From Lotus japonicus (taxonomy: Eukaryota > Streptophyta > Magnoliopsida > Fabales > Fabaceae), in the NCBI RefSeq assembly GCF_012489685.1, contig NC_080043.1:59951283-60015282 (forward strand): DNA of 64,000 nucleotides, given 5' to 3'. Positions 15,525 to 27,594 of the stretch are shown piece after piece (position 1 is the first letter of the stretch; each line of letters opens with the position of its first letter). Below the pieces are notes generated by a model that was not told the origin of the DNA, did no database searches, and saw only the letters and a list, made by a program, of their open reading frames with translations. A program made the position numbers and the translations under genes.

Positions 15525-16004
15525 CTACATGCTAGCGTGATCATCGTCCGAATCAGAATCCAGAACGACTAGGTCAAGGTACGCAACCCTTCCCCCTCTC
15601 GCTACTGCGACACGCTCCTGTGCTGGTCTCTCGGGTTTAGAACCCGAGCCAAGGTCATCAATGACAGCAACAATGGGTGAGCTGGACTCTGAAGAAGTCA
15701 CTCCCACAGGCTCCTCCTCCGAGGGGTCCTCATCATCCGAAGATGACGGTGGTGGTGGTGGTGCTCCTACATCGGGTCCGCAGTGCACGCCGGGTGGCAG
15801 GTTGAAGCTGACTGTACATCTCCTCAAAACTCCTTCCGTCAAGTGTCCCAAGCTGTCGACACGGTCCTCCATAATCCTCCCCATGTAAGTCGCTCGGTGG
15901 CCAGCGGGGTCGACCACCCATGAGTCGGGGTCCTCCTGATCAAGCATCTCAAATCTAGTCCCCCTCGAAGGGTGGACCATCGTGAACCAATCCGCCAAAG
16001 ACAT
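15525..16004 (-). CDS. LTR-embedded open reading frame, 159 aa, function unknown
   Basis: Intact copy of a reading frame found in every long LTR here. The ATG at 16002-16004 directly follows an acceptor-like CAG; stop TAG at 15525. N-terminal half: SLADWFTMVHPS, SWVVDPAGHRATYMGRI, HLTEGVLRR, FNLPPGVHCGP. C-terminal half is low-complexity: a PPPPPSSSDDEDPSEEEP stretch, Ser-rich, and an acidic end LDSDSDDDHASM. No signal peptide or membrane segment. It runs in the sense direction of the element, downstream of the LTR TATA box and upstream of gag in a full-length transcript. The frame stays open further upstream without an ATG, so a spliced 5' exon is possible. No family recognised. Confidence 0.55.
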   Translation of the reverse strand: MSLADWFTMVHPSRGTRFEMLDQEDPDSWVVDPAGHRATYMGRIMEDRVDSLGHLTEGVLRRCTVSFNLPPGVHCGPDVGAPPPPPSSSDDEDPSEEEPVGVTSSESSSPIVAVIDDLGSGSKPERPAQERVAVARGGRVAYLDLVVLDSDSDDDHASM

Positions 16005-16727
16005 CTGACAGAAGGCGTAGTCCGCCAAAGCACACACAGAAGACGCGAGGGTCAACTCCAAAGAATTACATAAGTAATAATTCCAGTAGATACAGTTTAA
16101 GGGATAGCTACTTAGGCTTAGAAGTTAGTGATAGCATCATAAAATTGTATATTTCCCAATGAATATAAATGACAATAATAACAATTAACATGCATCAAGT
16201 AAGATTAACAAGTATCAATCACATTCGGCAACTAAATTAGTATGCATGTTGCATGAATGAGATGACGAGGAACAAGATGCAATCCAGAGGGATGGGCATC
16301 AACGAGTTAGCCCTAACACCAGCCACGGTGGGACCATTTCTGCTCGCGTGTCTCTTATACCAAACAAAAGGTAGTCAGATCAGTAGTAAACCCCGAAGGC
16401 CTGCCATTTCCCTTTGCTACTAAGAATCACCGCAGTGTTCTTATGTGGAAATCCGGGTCTTATGACCATTTTGGAATCCACCGAGGTCCGGCATCCCACC
16501 GTGTATTAACCCCAGAAATGTGTGCATCAATGCAAAGTGATTATCCAAACAACGTCTCCGACCTCACTCGACACGTCGCCACGTGTTCTAACTAACTAAT
16601 TGTCTCTAAAAAGAATACCCTAAGGTAAATGTCGATTCTGCGACAAAAGGCAATTAATTATAAAAAAGTATTATCTCATGATGATTTCTCGAATCATCCG
16701 ACTCATCTCCATCCGATGGTCAAAAAT

Positions 16728-16940
16728 GCTCAGCGAGCAAAGAGTATCAACATACTCGGAAACTATCCGTTTCCCCGGCTTATCTTTTAGATAGCCAAAC
16801 AACAAAACTGCTCATCGAGCAAAAGAGTATCGATATACTCGGAAACTACCTGTTTCCCGGCTTATCTTTTAGACAGCCAAACAATAAAACTGCTCCTCGA
16901 GCAAAAGAGTATTAACATACTCAGAAACTTATAGTTTCCC
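16728..16940. repeat. 82-bp tandem repeat in LTR, about 2.6 units
   Basis: Units start at 16728, 16810 and 16892 (GCTCAGCGAGC, GCTCATCGAGC, GCTCCTCGAGC). Each carries two small hairpins: GCTC-NNN-GAGC and GAGTAT...ATACTC. The same array lies at 25879-26091 in the 5' LTR; Tekay copy 2 LTRs hold a shorter form at about 39786-39902 and 48306-48420. Confidence 0.85.
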
Positions 16941-19150
16941 CAAAATTTGGATTCGACGACACTTCTCATTTTCCAAAACTAATATTCAAACCCTAAGTTT
17001 TCATTCGCGATTGTTATCATTATTTAAAGGTTCAGAGGTTGTTTAGTACTTATGAATTTTCCTTGTGAAATAGTTCCCATTTAGTTTTATCGCAAATCTT
17101 ATGAGTTTCAAAGATTCCATAATCCCAAGTAACTCCCAGAGAATGTCTCGATCCTCTAAAACGATAACAAGGCCCGAACCTTCGTTCGTCCCGTCAAACT
17201 TTCCCAAAATCTCATAATAAATTTGGCATAACTGCCCGTTATCCTCACTCTGAAATACAACAGATATATGTGTATTTGCATAGTCAAATTAGCACAATCC
17301 AAATCATGGCACATATATCAACACATCCTAGATTAACCATTTAGCATATAGCATATAGATCAAATATCACACATCCTAGATTAACCACTTAGCACATAGC
17401 ATGTGAATCAATCTCAAAAACAATCAAGAGATGAATAATCATCATTGTCAGCCGAAGCCTCCGAAAACATTTCCCAGTCAAACACAAACAAGTACATAAA
17501 CAGTAAATCAAGTCGAATTCGTCGACACCTAAAGCATTAACTAGTATTCAGTGAGTTGCCCTCACTTGTAGCTCCTCTAGTGTGATCCTGAAGCGTTCCT
17601 TCACAATCTTCTTCTTCCGCTCCTTGAAATTCCTCAAACGAACCTTAGAACAAAAACCACAGAATTCCATCATAATCAGTCAGAAACTCAGCAACCACTA
17701 CTTACTAAGGTTACACGAAGTAGCATATACTCCGAAGTACGATAATCTAACGCGATAGGACAAGTTTTCGAAAAAGGAATTTTCTCCCCCCCTTGGAGGT
17801 GCTCACGGCCACACACACTAATTGTGTGCGCCGATTTTTCTTCGATCAAACTTGGTTCCTAGGCTATCATTAGTCGTAACTAAGGCGAACCAAAACTCGG
17901 AAAAATTATCGGATCGAAAACTGTCACAGGGGTATTTTGGTCAATATTTTTAGGTCGGAATTTCAAAATTGGAAATTCGAAAAACAAATTGGATGGGGAC
18001 GTCACCAACGACGTTTATGACAACTAATCCTACTAGCGCTAAGCTAAGTCGAGAGTTTTAAGCCTAAAGGGTGAAACTTTAGCCAAAAATGGGTATTTCA
18101 AGCAGAATTGAAACTCAGCGGCATTTCGGCGACATTCGGCAAAATGTAATCCGCTAAACATGCTCTTGGGCACGTAGGGAAGAGGTTTAGATAGAAAGAT
18201 GAAGTTATTTGGACAGTTTTGCAAAAAGCTCAAAACTTAGAGCACAGAAAGACATAGTGAAAAACGACGGAATTGACGATCAGAAGTAAGGATTAGCATT
18301 TATACCTCGATATCTTCAAGTAGCATTTGTCAGAACAACGATCAAGCAAGAAACGGCGAAAAATCTTTTCACCCTCTTTCTCCTCTAAGCTCGCGGGTTT
18401 GGGATGAAAATGGTGAAGGGTTTTGGTTTTTTTCTCCTATTTATAGGGGATGGAAAATGCGGGAAAATGAAAATTTTGCGATTTCGATTTTTCCTGTGCC
18501 ATCCTCCGTGAATTCTAAGATAGGTTCTGGTGACAGAATTCCAGAACTCAAAAGAGCTTTCTTGGAATTAAGGTAAACAATCCAAAGTCGGGGTAAATCT
18601 ATTTTACCCGAAAAAGTACTTTTTGCAGTGAATGTCGGATGAGAAAATTTCCTTCTGAGGAAAGATTGGAAACATCAAGAGAAATGGGTGTACACGTGTG
18701 GAATCTTCGTTTGAAGCTCCGAATAGAAAAGGTCTTCATCAACCGTTCATTTTAGGTTTCTTGAGCTATCAGGGTTTTAGTTTCGGCAAACCTCCGAGAA
18801 TTGGAATCGGACGTTCGTACACTCTAGGGTTTCGCATCGAAACGCTTGTCATGGAAGGATTAAGAGAAGTTCTAGCATTTCTCTGAAGATTTTTGGAATT
18901 AGTTTCCATCGTGTCTTTAAGTGCAAATTAGTCGTTTACTGACGCTCTCGCCCTAGATATAAGCGAATACTACTTATGTTATGACTTTTGTCGACTTTGA
19001 TACAATCCTTAGCCTTTTCCTGAACTTTCTCCTTCATAATTTTATTCCATTCGATAAACACTTGTTCAGGTTTTCCTTCACGATACATCAAACCTAATTG
19101 TGAATAGGAATTTCATTCACTTATTCTAAGCTAAAAACTTGGGTCTCACA

Positions 19151-19168
19151 TTACTACCCTCCAAAAAG
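19151..19168 (-). promoter_or_regulatory. Polypurine tract, Tekay copy 1
   Basis: The minus strand reads CTTTTTGGAGGGTAGTAA immediately before the 3' LTR. It would prime plus-strand DNA synthesis. The same sequence precedes the 3' LTR of copy 2. Confidence 0.75.
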
Positions 19169-19729
19169 AAAGTTTCGACCTCGAAACTTAAGGTTCAGTA
19201 AAAAGTTCCGGATGCTGTTCCTTGATCTTTTTCTTCAGCTCCCATGTTGCATCGCCGATGTCTTTGTTCCAAATGACTTTCACCAACACAATTTCTTTTC
19301 CCCTTAACTGTTCTATCCTTGTGTCACCAATGCTGATTGGCGGTGTCTCGAAAGACAGGTCATCCTTCAACTCGATGTCATCAAGTTCGATAACATGCGT
19401 CGGATCCGCAATATACTTCCTCAGTTGCGACACATGAAACACATCGTGAATGTTTGATAGAAATGGCGGTAGTGCGATCTGATAAGCAACTGGTCCTACT
19501 CGACGAGTAATTTGATAAGGTCCAATGAACTTTGGCGTAAGCTTTATTGACTTAATTGCTCAACCAACTCCCGTAGTCTGGGTAACTCGCAGAAATACAT
19601 GGTCTCCTTCTTCGAATTCTAGAGTTCTGTGCCTTTGACCGGCATAACTCTTCTGTCTACTTTGAGAAGTCTTCATTTTCTCTCTGATCTGCTTGATCTT
19701 CTCGGTTGTCTGCTGTAGAAGTTATGGTC

Positions 19730-19734
19730 CTACT
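19730..19734. repeat. Target site duplication of TRIM (left), CTACT
   Basis: CTACT at 19730-19734 recurs at 20101-20105. The homologous pol of Tekay copy 2 (about 45615-45640) has the uninterrupted site with a single copy. Confidence 0.93.
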
Positions 19735-20100
19735 TGTTGGGTCCAGGTGGGCCAGCATCCTGCCTGCAGGTAGCATTCGAAACGGGGCGCTGTCTGCTAC
19801 GCTATAAGAAATAACGTTGCGCCCTCACTAACACCAATTGGTTTTGGCGTAGTGGTAAGCGCGTGATCCTACAAGTGGTATCAGAGCCAGGTCCCGTGTT
19901 CGAATCCCACGGAAGGCATGCTGTGCAGCTAGTTTGGCTGGCAGGTGCTGGGGGGGGGGATTGTTGGGTCCAGGTGGGCCAGCATCCTGCCTGCAGGTAG
20001 CATTCGAAACGGGGCGCTGTCTGCTACGCTATAAGAAATAACGTTGCGCCCTCACTAACACCAATTGGTTTTGGCGTAGTGGTAAGCGCGTGATCCTACA
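19735..20100 (+). mobile_element. Complete TRIM (miniature LTR element), 366 bp
   Basis: Two 139-bp terminal repeats (19735-19873 and 19962-20100; TGTTGGGTCC...GATCCTACA) look identical by eye and flank an 88-bp interior. The interior has the primer site TGGTATCAGAGC at 19876-19887 (tRNA-iMet) and a G-run polypurine tract at 19948-19960. It codes for nothing and must be mobilised in trans by an autonomous LTR element. It lies in the opposite orientation to the Tekay pol gene it interrupts. Pol III-like boxes span its LTR/interior junction. Confidence 0.93.
19845..19908 (+). promoter_or_regulatory. tRNA-like A and B boxes across the TRIM LTR/interior junction
   Basis: An A-box-like TGGCGTAGTGG (19845-19855) lies in the LTR, and a B-box-like TGTTCGAATCC (19898-19908) in the interior, with spacing close to that in tRNA genes. 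GCG/CGC pairs round the A box and CCGTG/CACGG round the B box resemble D- and T-arms. It is not a tRNA gene: no acceptor stem or anticodon arm is convincing. May be a relic of tRNA/SINE origin. Confidence 0.5.
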
Positions 20101-23100
20101 CTACTAACAAATTATCTCCATCTTGATACCAACACAAAGGTGTTCTACACTTGCGACCATACAAAGCTTCATATGGTGCCATACCTATGCACGTATGAAA
20201 ACTGTTGTTGTAAGTGAACTCAATCAATGGCAATAGATTATCCCAACTGCCCTTGTTGTTTAATACGCAAGCTCGTAGTAAATCTTCCAATGATTGGATA
20301 GTCCTCTCAGTCTGCCCATCAGTCTGTGGGTGATAAGCAGAACTTAATCTCAGCCTTGTTTCCAATGCCACCTGAAGAGCTCCCCAAAAATGTGAAGTAA
20401 ACTTTGGGTCTCGATCAGAAACAATACTAGTCGGTACTCCATGAAGGCGTAGAATCTCAGCTATGTAAATCTCCGATAGTTTCTCCACGTTGTAGGTAGT
20501 TCTTACAGGTATAAAGTGAGCCGACTTAGTCAATCAATCCACTATTACCCAAATCGAATCATATCCCTTCTGAGTTCTTGGCAAAGCCACGACAAAATCC
20601 ATTAATATGCTATCCCATTTCCATTCTGGTACATCCAAGCTTTGTAGCATACCCAAAGGTTTCTGATGTTCCACCTTAGCCTTCTGACATGTTAAACACG
20701 CAGCTACCTACTCAGCCACTTGTCTTTTCATTCCTGGCCACCAAAAATTCATCTTCAAGTCCTGGTACATCTTTTTCATTCCAGGATGAATGCTCAACTT
20801 GCTCTTGTGACCTTCGTCCATAATCAACCTCCTCAAGTCAGGGCTGTTAGGTACGCAAACTCTATCCTTACACCGCAGGATATTGTCACTTCCTATCTTG
20901 AATTCCGGGTCCTTACCCTGAATTACCAAATTTCTTTTCCCGAGTAGAAATTCATCTTGTAACTGTTGGTCTCGGATTTCTTCCATTAACCCATTGGCGA
21001 TTCTGATCATTCCGAACTTCAGTTCTCCTTCTGACGATCTCACATCTAAGCACAAATCTCGAAATTGTTCCAGCAATTGCAGCTCTTAAACCATCATTGA
21101 TGAGATATACTCTTCCGGCTCAAGGCATCAGCAACAACATTAGCCTTTCCAGGATGATACTGCAGAGTAAACTCATAATCCTTGATAAATTCCATCCATC
21201 GTCGTTGTCTCATGTTCAATTCCTTCGGCTCAAATAAGTACTTCAGACTCTTATGATCACTGAATATGGTAAAAGTGCATCCATATAAGTAATGTCTCCA
21301 GATTTTCAGTGAAAATACAATGGCAGCTGGCTCTAAGTCATGAGTCGGATAATTCTTCTCGTGAACCTTCAATTGTCGTGAGGCATAGGCCACTACTTTC
21401 CGATGTTGCATCAGCACACATCCTAAGCCTTGATGCGAAGCATCACAGTACACCTCATACGGTTCCTTTGGTTGCGGTAGGACGAGTACAGGTGACGTCG
21501 TCAAACGCTCCTTCATCGTCTGGAAGCTAGTTTCGCATGCTTCGGTCCATGCAAAAGGTTGATCCTTCCTCGTAAGTTGAGTCAAGGGTCCAACAATCTT
21601 GGCGAAGTTCTCTATGAAGCGACGATAATATCCCGCCAAACCGATAAAACTCCTAATTTCAGTAACAGTCCTTGGTCGTTCCCATGCCAACACGGTCTCT
21701 ACCTTTGCTGGGTCCACAGCTATACCCTCTTTAGAGATCACGTGGCCTAAGAATTTGACCTCTTCGAGCCAAAATTCGCACTTGGAATGATTGGCGTATA
21801 ATTCCTTCTCCCTCAACACTTGTAAAACCTGGTGCAGGTGCTCCTCATGATCCTTAGCATCCTTTGAGTAAATTAGAATATCGTCGATAAACACCACGAC
21901 GAATCGATCTAAGAATGTATAGAAAGTCCTGTTCATGTAGTCCATGAAAATAGCGGGTGCGTTTGTCACCCCAAATGGCATCACTAAATATTCATAGTGT
22001 CCGTAATGAGTTCTGAATGTCGTCTTCTGGATATCCTTAGTCTTTACTCTGATCAGATGGTAACCCGACTTCAGGTCTATTTTGAGAATATCGCAGCTCC
22101 TCGAAGTTGATCCATCAAATCATCAATCCTCGGTAACGGATACCTATTCTTGACGGTTACTTTGTTTAGTTGTCGGTAGTCGATACATAATCTAGATCTC
22201 CCGTCCTTCTTCTTCACCAATAAGACTGGCGCTCCCAAGGCGAAACGCTTGGCCGGATAAATCCCTTCGACAGAAGATCCTCTAGTTGAGACTTCAATTC
22301 TACTAACTCCGCTGGTGCCATATGATATGGTGCAATCGAAATCGGCCATGTTCCTGGTACGACGTCAATAGCAAACTCGATGTCGCGTACAGGCGGCAAT
22401 CCAGGTACATCTCCGGGAAAAACATCAGTGAAGTCTCTCACAACTGGAATATTGTTAACTTCCGGGTTCCCTTTACTCTCTAAGCTTAGCAATATGGAGT
22501 ACTCTTGAGATCCTTCGTTCAAAGAGACACTAATGTGATTGGCAGATAGATACTCGAAAAGATCCGAGTCAGGGAATACCACTCTCTTTTGGTGATAGTC
22601 AAAAGACGATGATAGTGAGACAACCAATCCATTCCTAGGATAACATCTAGGTTCTTGAGAGTTAGACATACTAGGTTAGCATGATAGACTCTATCTCTAT
22701 ATGTCACCGGACAGTACATGCATGCAGCATTAGTAAGTAGGGTTTTAGCAGGGGTAGTGAAAATAAGATCAAAGCTCAAAGCAGTAACAGGCAGTTTCAA
22801 TCTGGTCACGCACTCCCTAGAAATAAACGAATGCATTGCACCGGAATTGAAAAGTACAGTTAGGAGATTACCATCAATCTCGCAATTTCCTCTAATCAGG
22901 CCATCAACTCCTTCAGCCTCTTCACCATCCATGGTGTAAACTCTCGCTTTTGCAGCAGGGCGTTTTCCTCGAGCAGTGTTAACAGTCGGTTCCGTCTTGG
23001 GTGCCCTGCACTGACCGGCAGTATGACCCAGTTTGTTACAATTAAAGCACTGGGGTCTCGTGTCCGGACAAGCATTAGCATAGTGCCCCGGCTTCCCACA

Positions 23101-24169
23101 TTTGAAGCAGGTCACCTCCCTGTTCAAAGTCTGATCTCCAGAACCCCTAGCAGTACCAGTAATGGGTCTATAAGATCCTGAGTAAAACCCTCTCCCAGTA
23201 GAACGCAGATACGGCCTCTTGTTATGAAATTTCCCTTTACCTTGATAGTTTTGAGAGCCTGACCTCATTGGCCCTCCAGTTCCAATACGGTTCAACCTCC
23301 TGTTCTTCATCAGTTCCACCTCCGTGGCTTTCTCAACTAATGACTGAAAGCGCATGATTTCTAATGGCCTCACCGAGTCCTCGATATCAGGCCTCAGTCC
23401 ATTGACAAAACGCTTACACATGTAGCGTTCATCAACGTGATCGTTGAAAAATTGAAAGTGTTTTGCCAGAGACTCCAACTTGGAAGCAAATTCAGGTACA
23501 GACATACCTCCTTGACGGAGTGTCAGAAACTGTGCCTCCCGCTCGTCCCGAGCACTAGTTGGAAAATACTTTTCCAGGAATGCAGTTCGAAAGGAGTTCC
23601 AGTTGATCTCCTCGTGATTGGCTTCCATAATTCCCCTGGTTCCTCTCCACCAGTACTCAGCATCACCAAGAAGCAGATAAGTTGCTATGCCCACCTTGGC
23701 ACCTTCAGCAGTCTGCAACACACCGAAAATCTTCTCAATCTCCTGGATCCAAAGATCCGCTTTGTCCGGGTCAGTACCACCCGAGAACTTTGGTGGATCT
23801 TGTCTCCTGAAGTCATTCAGTCACTTGTTCTGATCCAGAGTCACTTCTCTCTGACGCTGGTGTTGGTCACGTGCTTCTTCAGCAGCACGCCTCATAGCAT
23901 TATCATTAGCCTGTGCAGTCACGGCTTGGGCCATAGTGGCCATCATCTCAGCTAGTTGGTTAGTATTTACCATGTTCTGTTAAGTCAAACAAACAGATAG
24001 TACTCATCATAAGATAGTATCTGGCACAACTATACAATATGATTAAGTAATAACTTCAATCAATTCTAAGCGAAAAATCACTTGTAGACAATCAATTTTT
24101 ACTCTTTGCAGAGTCACACAACCTAGCACAGAAGACCTATTCCCCAAAGACTCCTGAAAGACTCGACAA

Positions 24170-24181
24170 GCTCTGATACCA
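24170..24181 (-). promoter_or_regulatory. Primer-binding site (tRNA-iMet), Tekay copy 1
   Basis: TGGTATCAGAGC on the minus strand, 3 bp inside the 5' LTR. Complementary to the 3' end of plant initiator tRNA-Met. Confidence 0.95.
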
Positions 24182-24678
24182 CAATGTAACACCCCGATTT
24201 CGGTGGCATCACTTTAGTAACCAAAAGATAATAAAGCGGAAAACATGAGTATTTTTTTTTTCGATTTGTTTAAATAATTAAACGAAAGACTTAATGAAGT
24301 AAAGGCTCTACAACAGAAGACAATATAACTAATGTACAACATATATTTACAGCCCCCGCTGTAAGTAGTGAACCACGTCACGAGTATCCTCCAGTGACGG
24401 GAAGTAACCGAAAGTAGCGCCCGAAGGCAATATGTACAAACCAAAGTGAAAGGTCAAGTGTTCGCAACACATTCCTCCAAAAACGAGAATAAGTCAGCCC
24501 AAACGGCCTAAACAAGACCTCCTAGTCCAACCAACTCTCTGTGATTTCCATAAAGAAAACCACACAAAAAGCTATCGGTCAGGAAACTACCCTGTCCCAA
24601 AATGAAACATGACGGTCAGAGCTATGACTCTACTCCTACACTAATCCTGTCTAGAGGAGTTCGCACCAGCACTCACAA

Positions 24679-25155
24679 CTACATGCTAGCGTGATCATCG
24701 TCTAAATCAGAATCCATAACGACTAGGTCAAGGTACACAACCCTTCCCCCTCTCGCTACTGTGACACGCTCCAGTGCTGGTCTCTCGGGTTTAGAACCCG
24801 AGCCAAGGTCATCAATGACAGCAACAATGGGTGAGCTAGACTCTGAAGAAGTCACTCCCACAGGCTCCTCCTCCGAGGGGTCCTCATCATCCGAAGATGA
24901 CGGTGGTGGTGGTGCTCCTACACCGGGTTCGCAGTGCACGCCGAGTGGCAAGTTGAAGCTGACTGTACATCTCCTCAAAACTCCTTCCGTCAAGTGTCCC
25001 AAGCTGTCGACACGGTCCTCCATAATCCTCCCCGAGTAAGTCGCTCGGTGGCCAGCGGGGTCGACCACCCATGAGTCGGGGTCCTCCTAATCAAGCATCT
25101 CAAATCTAGTCCCCCTCAAAGGGTGGACCATCGTGAACCAATCCGCCAAAGACAT
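24679..25155 (-). pseudogene. LTR-embedded frame, copy in 5' LTR (one nonsense mutation)
   Basis: Same frame as 15525-16004 but with TAG for Gln (CAG) at the start of the QEDPDSW segment, about codon 22. The remainder reads intact to HASM and a stop. Confidence 0.6.
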
Positions 25156-27586
25156 CTGACAGAAGGCGTAGTCCGCCAAAGCACACACAGAAGACGCGAG
25201 GGTCAACTCCAAAGAAATACATAAGTAATAATTCCAGTAGATACAGTTTAAGGGATAGCTACTTAGGCTTAGAAGTTAGTGATAGCATCATAAAATTGTA
25301 TATTTCCCAATGAATATAAATGACAATAATAACAATTAACATGCATCAAGTAAGATTAACAAGTATCAATCACATTCGGCAACTAAATTAGTATGCATGT
25401 TGCATGAATGAGATGACGAGGAACAAGATGCAATCCGGAGGGATGGGCATCAACGAGTCAGCCCTAACACCAGCCACGGTGGGACCATTTATGCTCGCGT
25501 GTCTCATATACCAAACAAAAGGTAGTCAGATCAGCAGTAAACCCCGAAGGCCTGCCATTTCTGTTTGCTACTAAGAATCACCGCAGTGTTCTTATGTGGA
25601 AATCCGGGTCTTATGACCATTTTGGAATCCACCGAGGTCCGGCATCCCACCGTGTATTAACCTCAGAAATGTGTGCATCAATGCAAAGTGATTAGCCAAA
25701 CAACGTCTCCGACCTCACTCGACACGTCGCCACGTGTTCTAACTAACTTATTGTCTCTAAAAAGAATACCCTAAGGTAAATGTCGATTCTGCGACAAAAG
25801 GCAATTAATTATAAAAAAGTATTATCTCATGATGATTTCTCGAATCATCCGACTCATCTCCATCCGATGGTCAAAAATGCTCAGCGAGCAAAGAGTATCA
25901 ACATACTCGGAAACTATCCGTTTCCCCGGCTTATCTTTTAGATAGCCAAACAACAAAACTGCTCATCGAGCAAAAAAGTATCGACATACTCGGAAACTAC
26001 CCGTTTCCCGGCTTATCTTTTAGACAGCCAAACAATAAAACTGCTCCTCGAGCAAAAGAGTATTAACATACTCAGAAACTTATAGTTTCCCCAAAACTTG
26101 GATTCGACGACACTTCTCATTTTCCAAAACTAATATTCAAACCCTAAGTTTTCATTCGCGATTGTTATCATTATTTAAAGGTTCAGAGGTTGTTTAGTAC
26201 TTATGAATTTTCCTTGTGAAATAGTTCCCATTTAGTTTTATCGCAAATCTTATGAGTTTCAAAGATTCCATAATCCCAAGTAACTCCCAGAGAATGTCTC
26301 GATCCACTAAAACGATAACAAGGCCCGAACCTTCGTTCGTCCCGTCAAACTTTCCCAAAATCTCATAATAAATTTGGCATAACTGCCCGTTATCCTCACT
26401 CTGAAGTACAACAGATATATGTGTATTTGCATAGTCAAATTAGCACAATCCAAATCATGGCACATATATCAACACATCCTAGATTAATCATTTAGCATAT
26501 AGCATATAGATCAATTATCACACATCCCAGATTAACCACTTAGCACATAGCATGTGAATCAATCTCAAAAACAATCAAGAGATGAATAATGATCATTGTC
26601 AGTCGAAGCCTCAGAAAACATTTTCCAGTCAAACACAAACAAGTGCATAAACAGTAAATCAAGTCGAATTCGTCGACACCTAAAGCATTAACTAGTATTC
26701 AGTGAGTAGCCCTCACCTGTAGCTCCTCTAGTGTGATCCTGAAGCGTTCCTTCACAATCTTCTTCTTCCGCTCCTTGAAATTCCTCAAACGAACCTTAGA
26801 GCAAAAACCACAGAATTCCATCATAATCAGTCAGAAACTCAGCAACCACTACTTACTAAGGTTACACGAAGTAGCATATACTCCGAAGTACGATAATCTA
26901 ACGCGATAGGACAAGTTTTCGAAAAAGGAATTTTCTCCCCCCCTTGGAGGTGCTCACGGCCACACACACTAATTGTGTGCGCCGATTTTTCTTCGATCAA
27001 ACTTGGTTCCTAGGCTATCATTAGTCGTAACTAAGGCGAACCAAACTCGGAAAAATTATCGGATCGAAAACTGTCACAGGGGTATTTTGGTCAATATTTT
27101 TAGGTCGGAATTTCAAAATTGGAAATTCGAAAAACAAATTGGATGGGACGTCACCCACGACGTTTATGACAACTAATCCTACTAGCGCTAAGCTAAGTCG
27201 AGAGTTTTAAGCCTAAAGGGTGAAACTTTAGCCAAAAATGGGTATTTCAAGCAGAATTGAAACTCGGCGGCATTTCGGCGACATTCGGCAAAATGTAATC
27301 CGCTAAACATGCTCTTGGGCACGTAGGGAAGAGGTTTAGATAGAAAGATGAAGTTATTTGGACAGTTTTGCAAAAAGCTCAAAACTTAGAGCACAGAAAG
27401 ACATAGTGAAAAACGACGGAATTGACGATCAGAAGTAAGGATTAGCATCTATACCTCGATATCTTCAAGTAGCAATTGTCAGAACAACGATCAAGCAAGA
27501 AACGGCGAAAAATCTTTTCTCCCTCCTTCTCCTCTAAGCTCGCGGGTTTAGGATGAAAATGGTGAAGGGTTTTGGTTTTTTTCTCC

Positions 27587-27594
27587 TATTTATA
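27587..27594 (-). promoter_or_regulatory. TATA box of Tekay copy 1 5' LTR
   Basis: TATAAATA on the minus strand within CCCCTATAAATAGG-like context, conserved in all complete LTR copies here (46911-46918 in copy 2 3' LTR). Confidence 0.7.

Larger units (their letters stand above)
15044..19150 (-). repeat. Tekay copy 1, 3' LTR
   Basis: 4,107 bp. Differs from the 5' LTR by scattered substitutions and an 11-bp gap close to its outer end (near 15066). Contains the LTR reading frame (15525-16004), an 82-bp tandem repeat (16728-16940) and a TATA box near 18450. Confidence 0.92.
19188..23973 (-). pseudogene. Tekay copy 1 gag-pol (Gag, protease, RT, RNase H, integrase, chromodomain), broken
   Basis: Starts MVNTNQLAEMMATMAQ at 23973. 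Gag ends with two CCHC knuckles (CFKCGKPGHYANAC, CFNCNKLGHTAGQC, about 23115-23010). The protease motif reads FNSGAMHSF: the catalytic Asp is Asn. RT has [10 protein letters not shown]; RNase H has [10 protein letters not shown] and ends [15 protein letters not shown]. Integrase has the HHCC region (about 20880-20690) and the core with SDRDPKF and GQTERTI. The C-terminus (19442-19188) carries a chromodomain-like LVKVIWNKDIGDATWE. Lesions: TGA near 23820, frameshifts near 22590 and 22235, TGA at 20534-20536 just after the first catalytic Asp, TGA at 19560-19562, and the TRIM at 19735-20100. Confidence 0.92.

Noticed and set aside
16728..16940. CRISPR-like array
   Set aside because: 82-bp units without unique spacers, inside a eukaryotic LTR; an ordinary tandem repeat.
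24170..24181. Fragment of a tRNA-Met gene (also 41593-41604)
   Set aside because: Only the 12-bp primer-binding complement next to an LTR.
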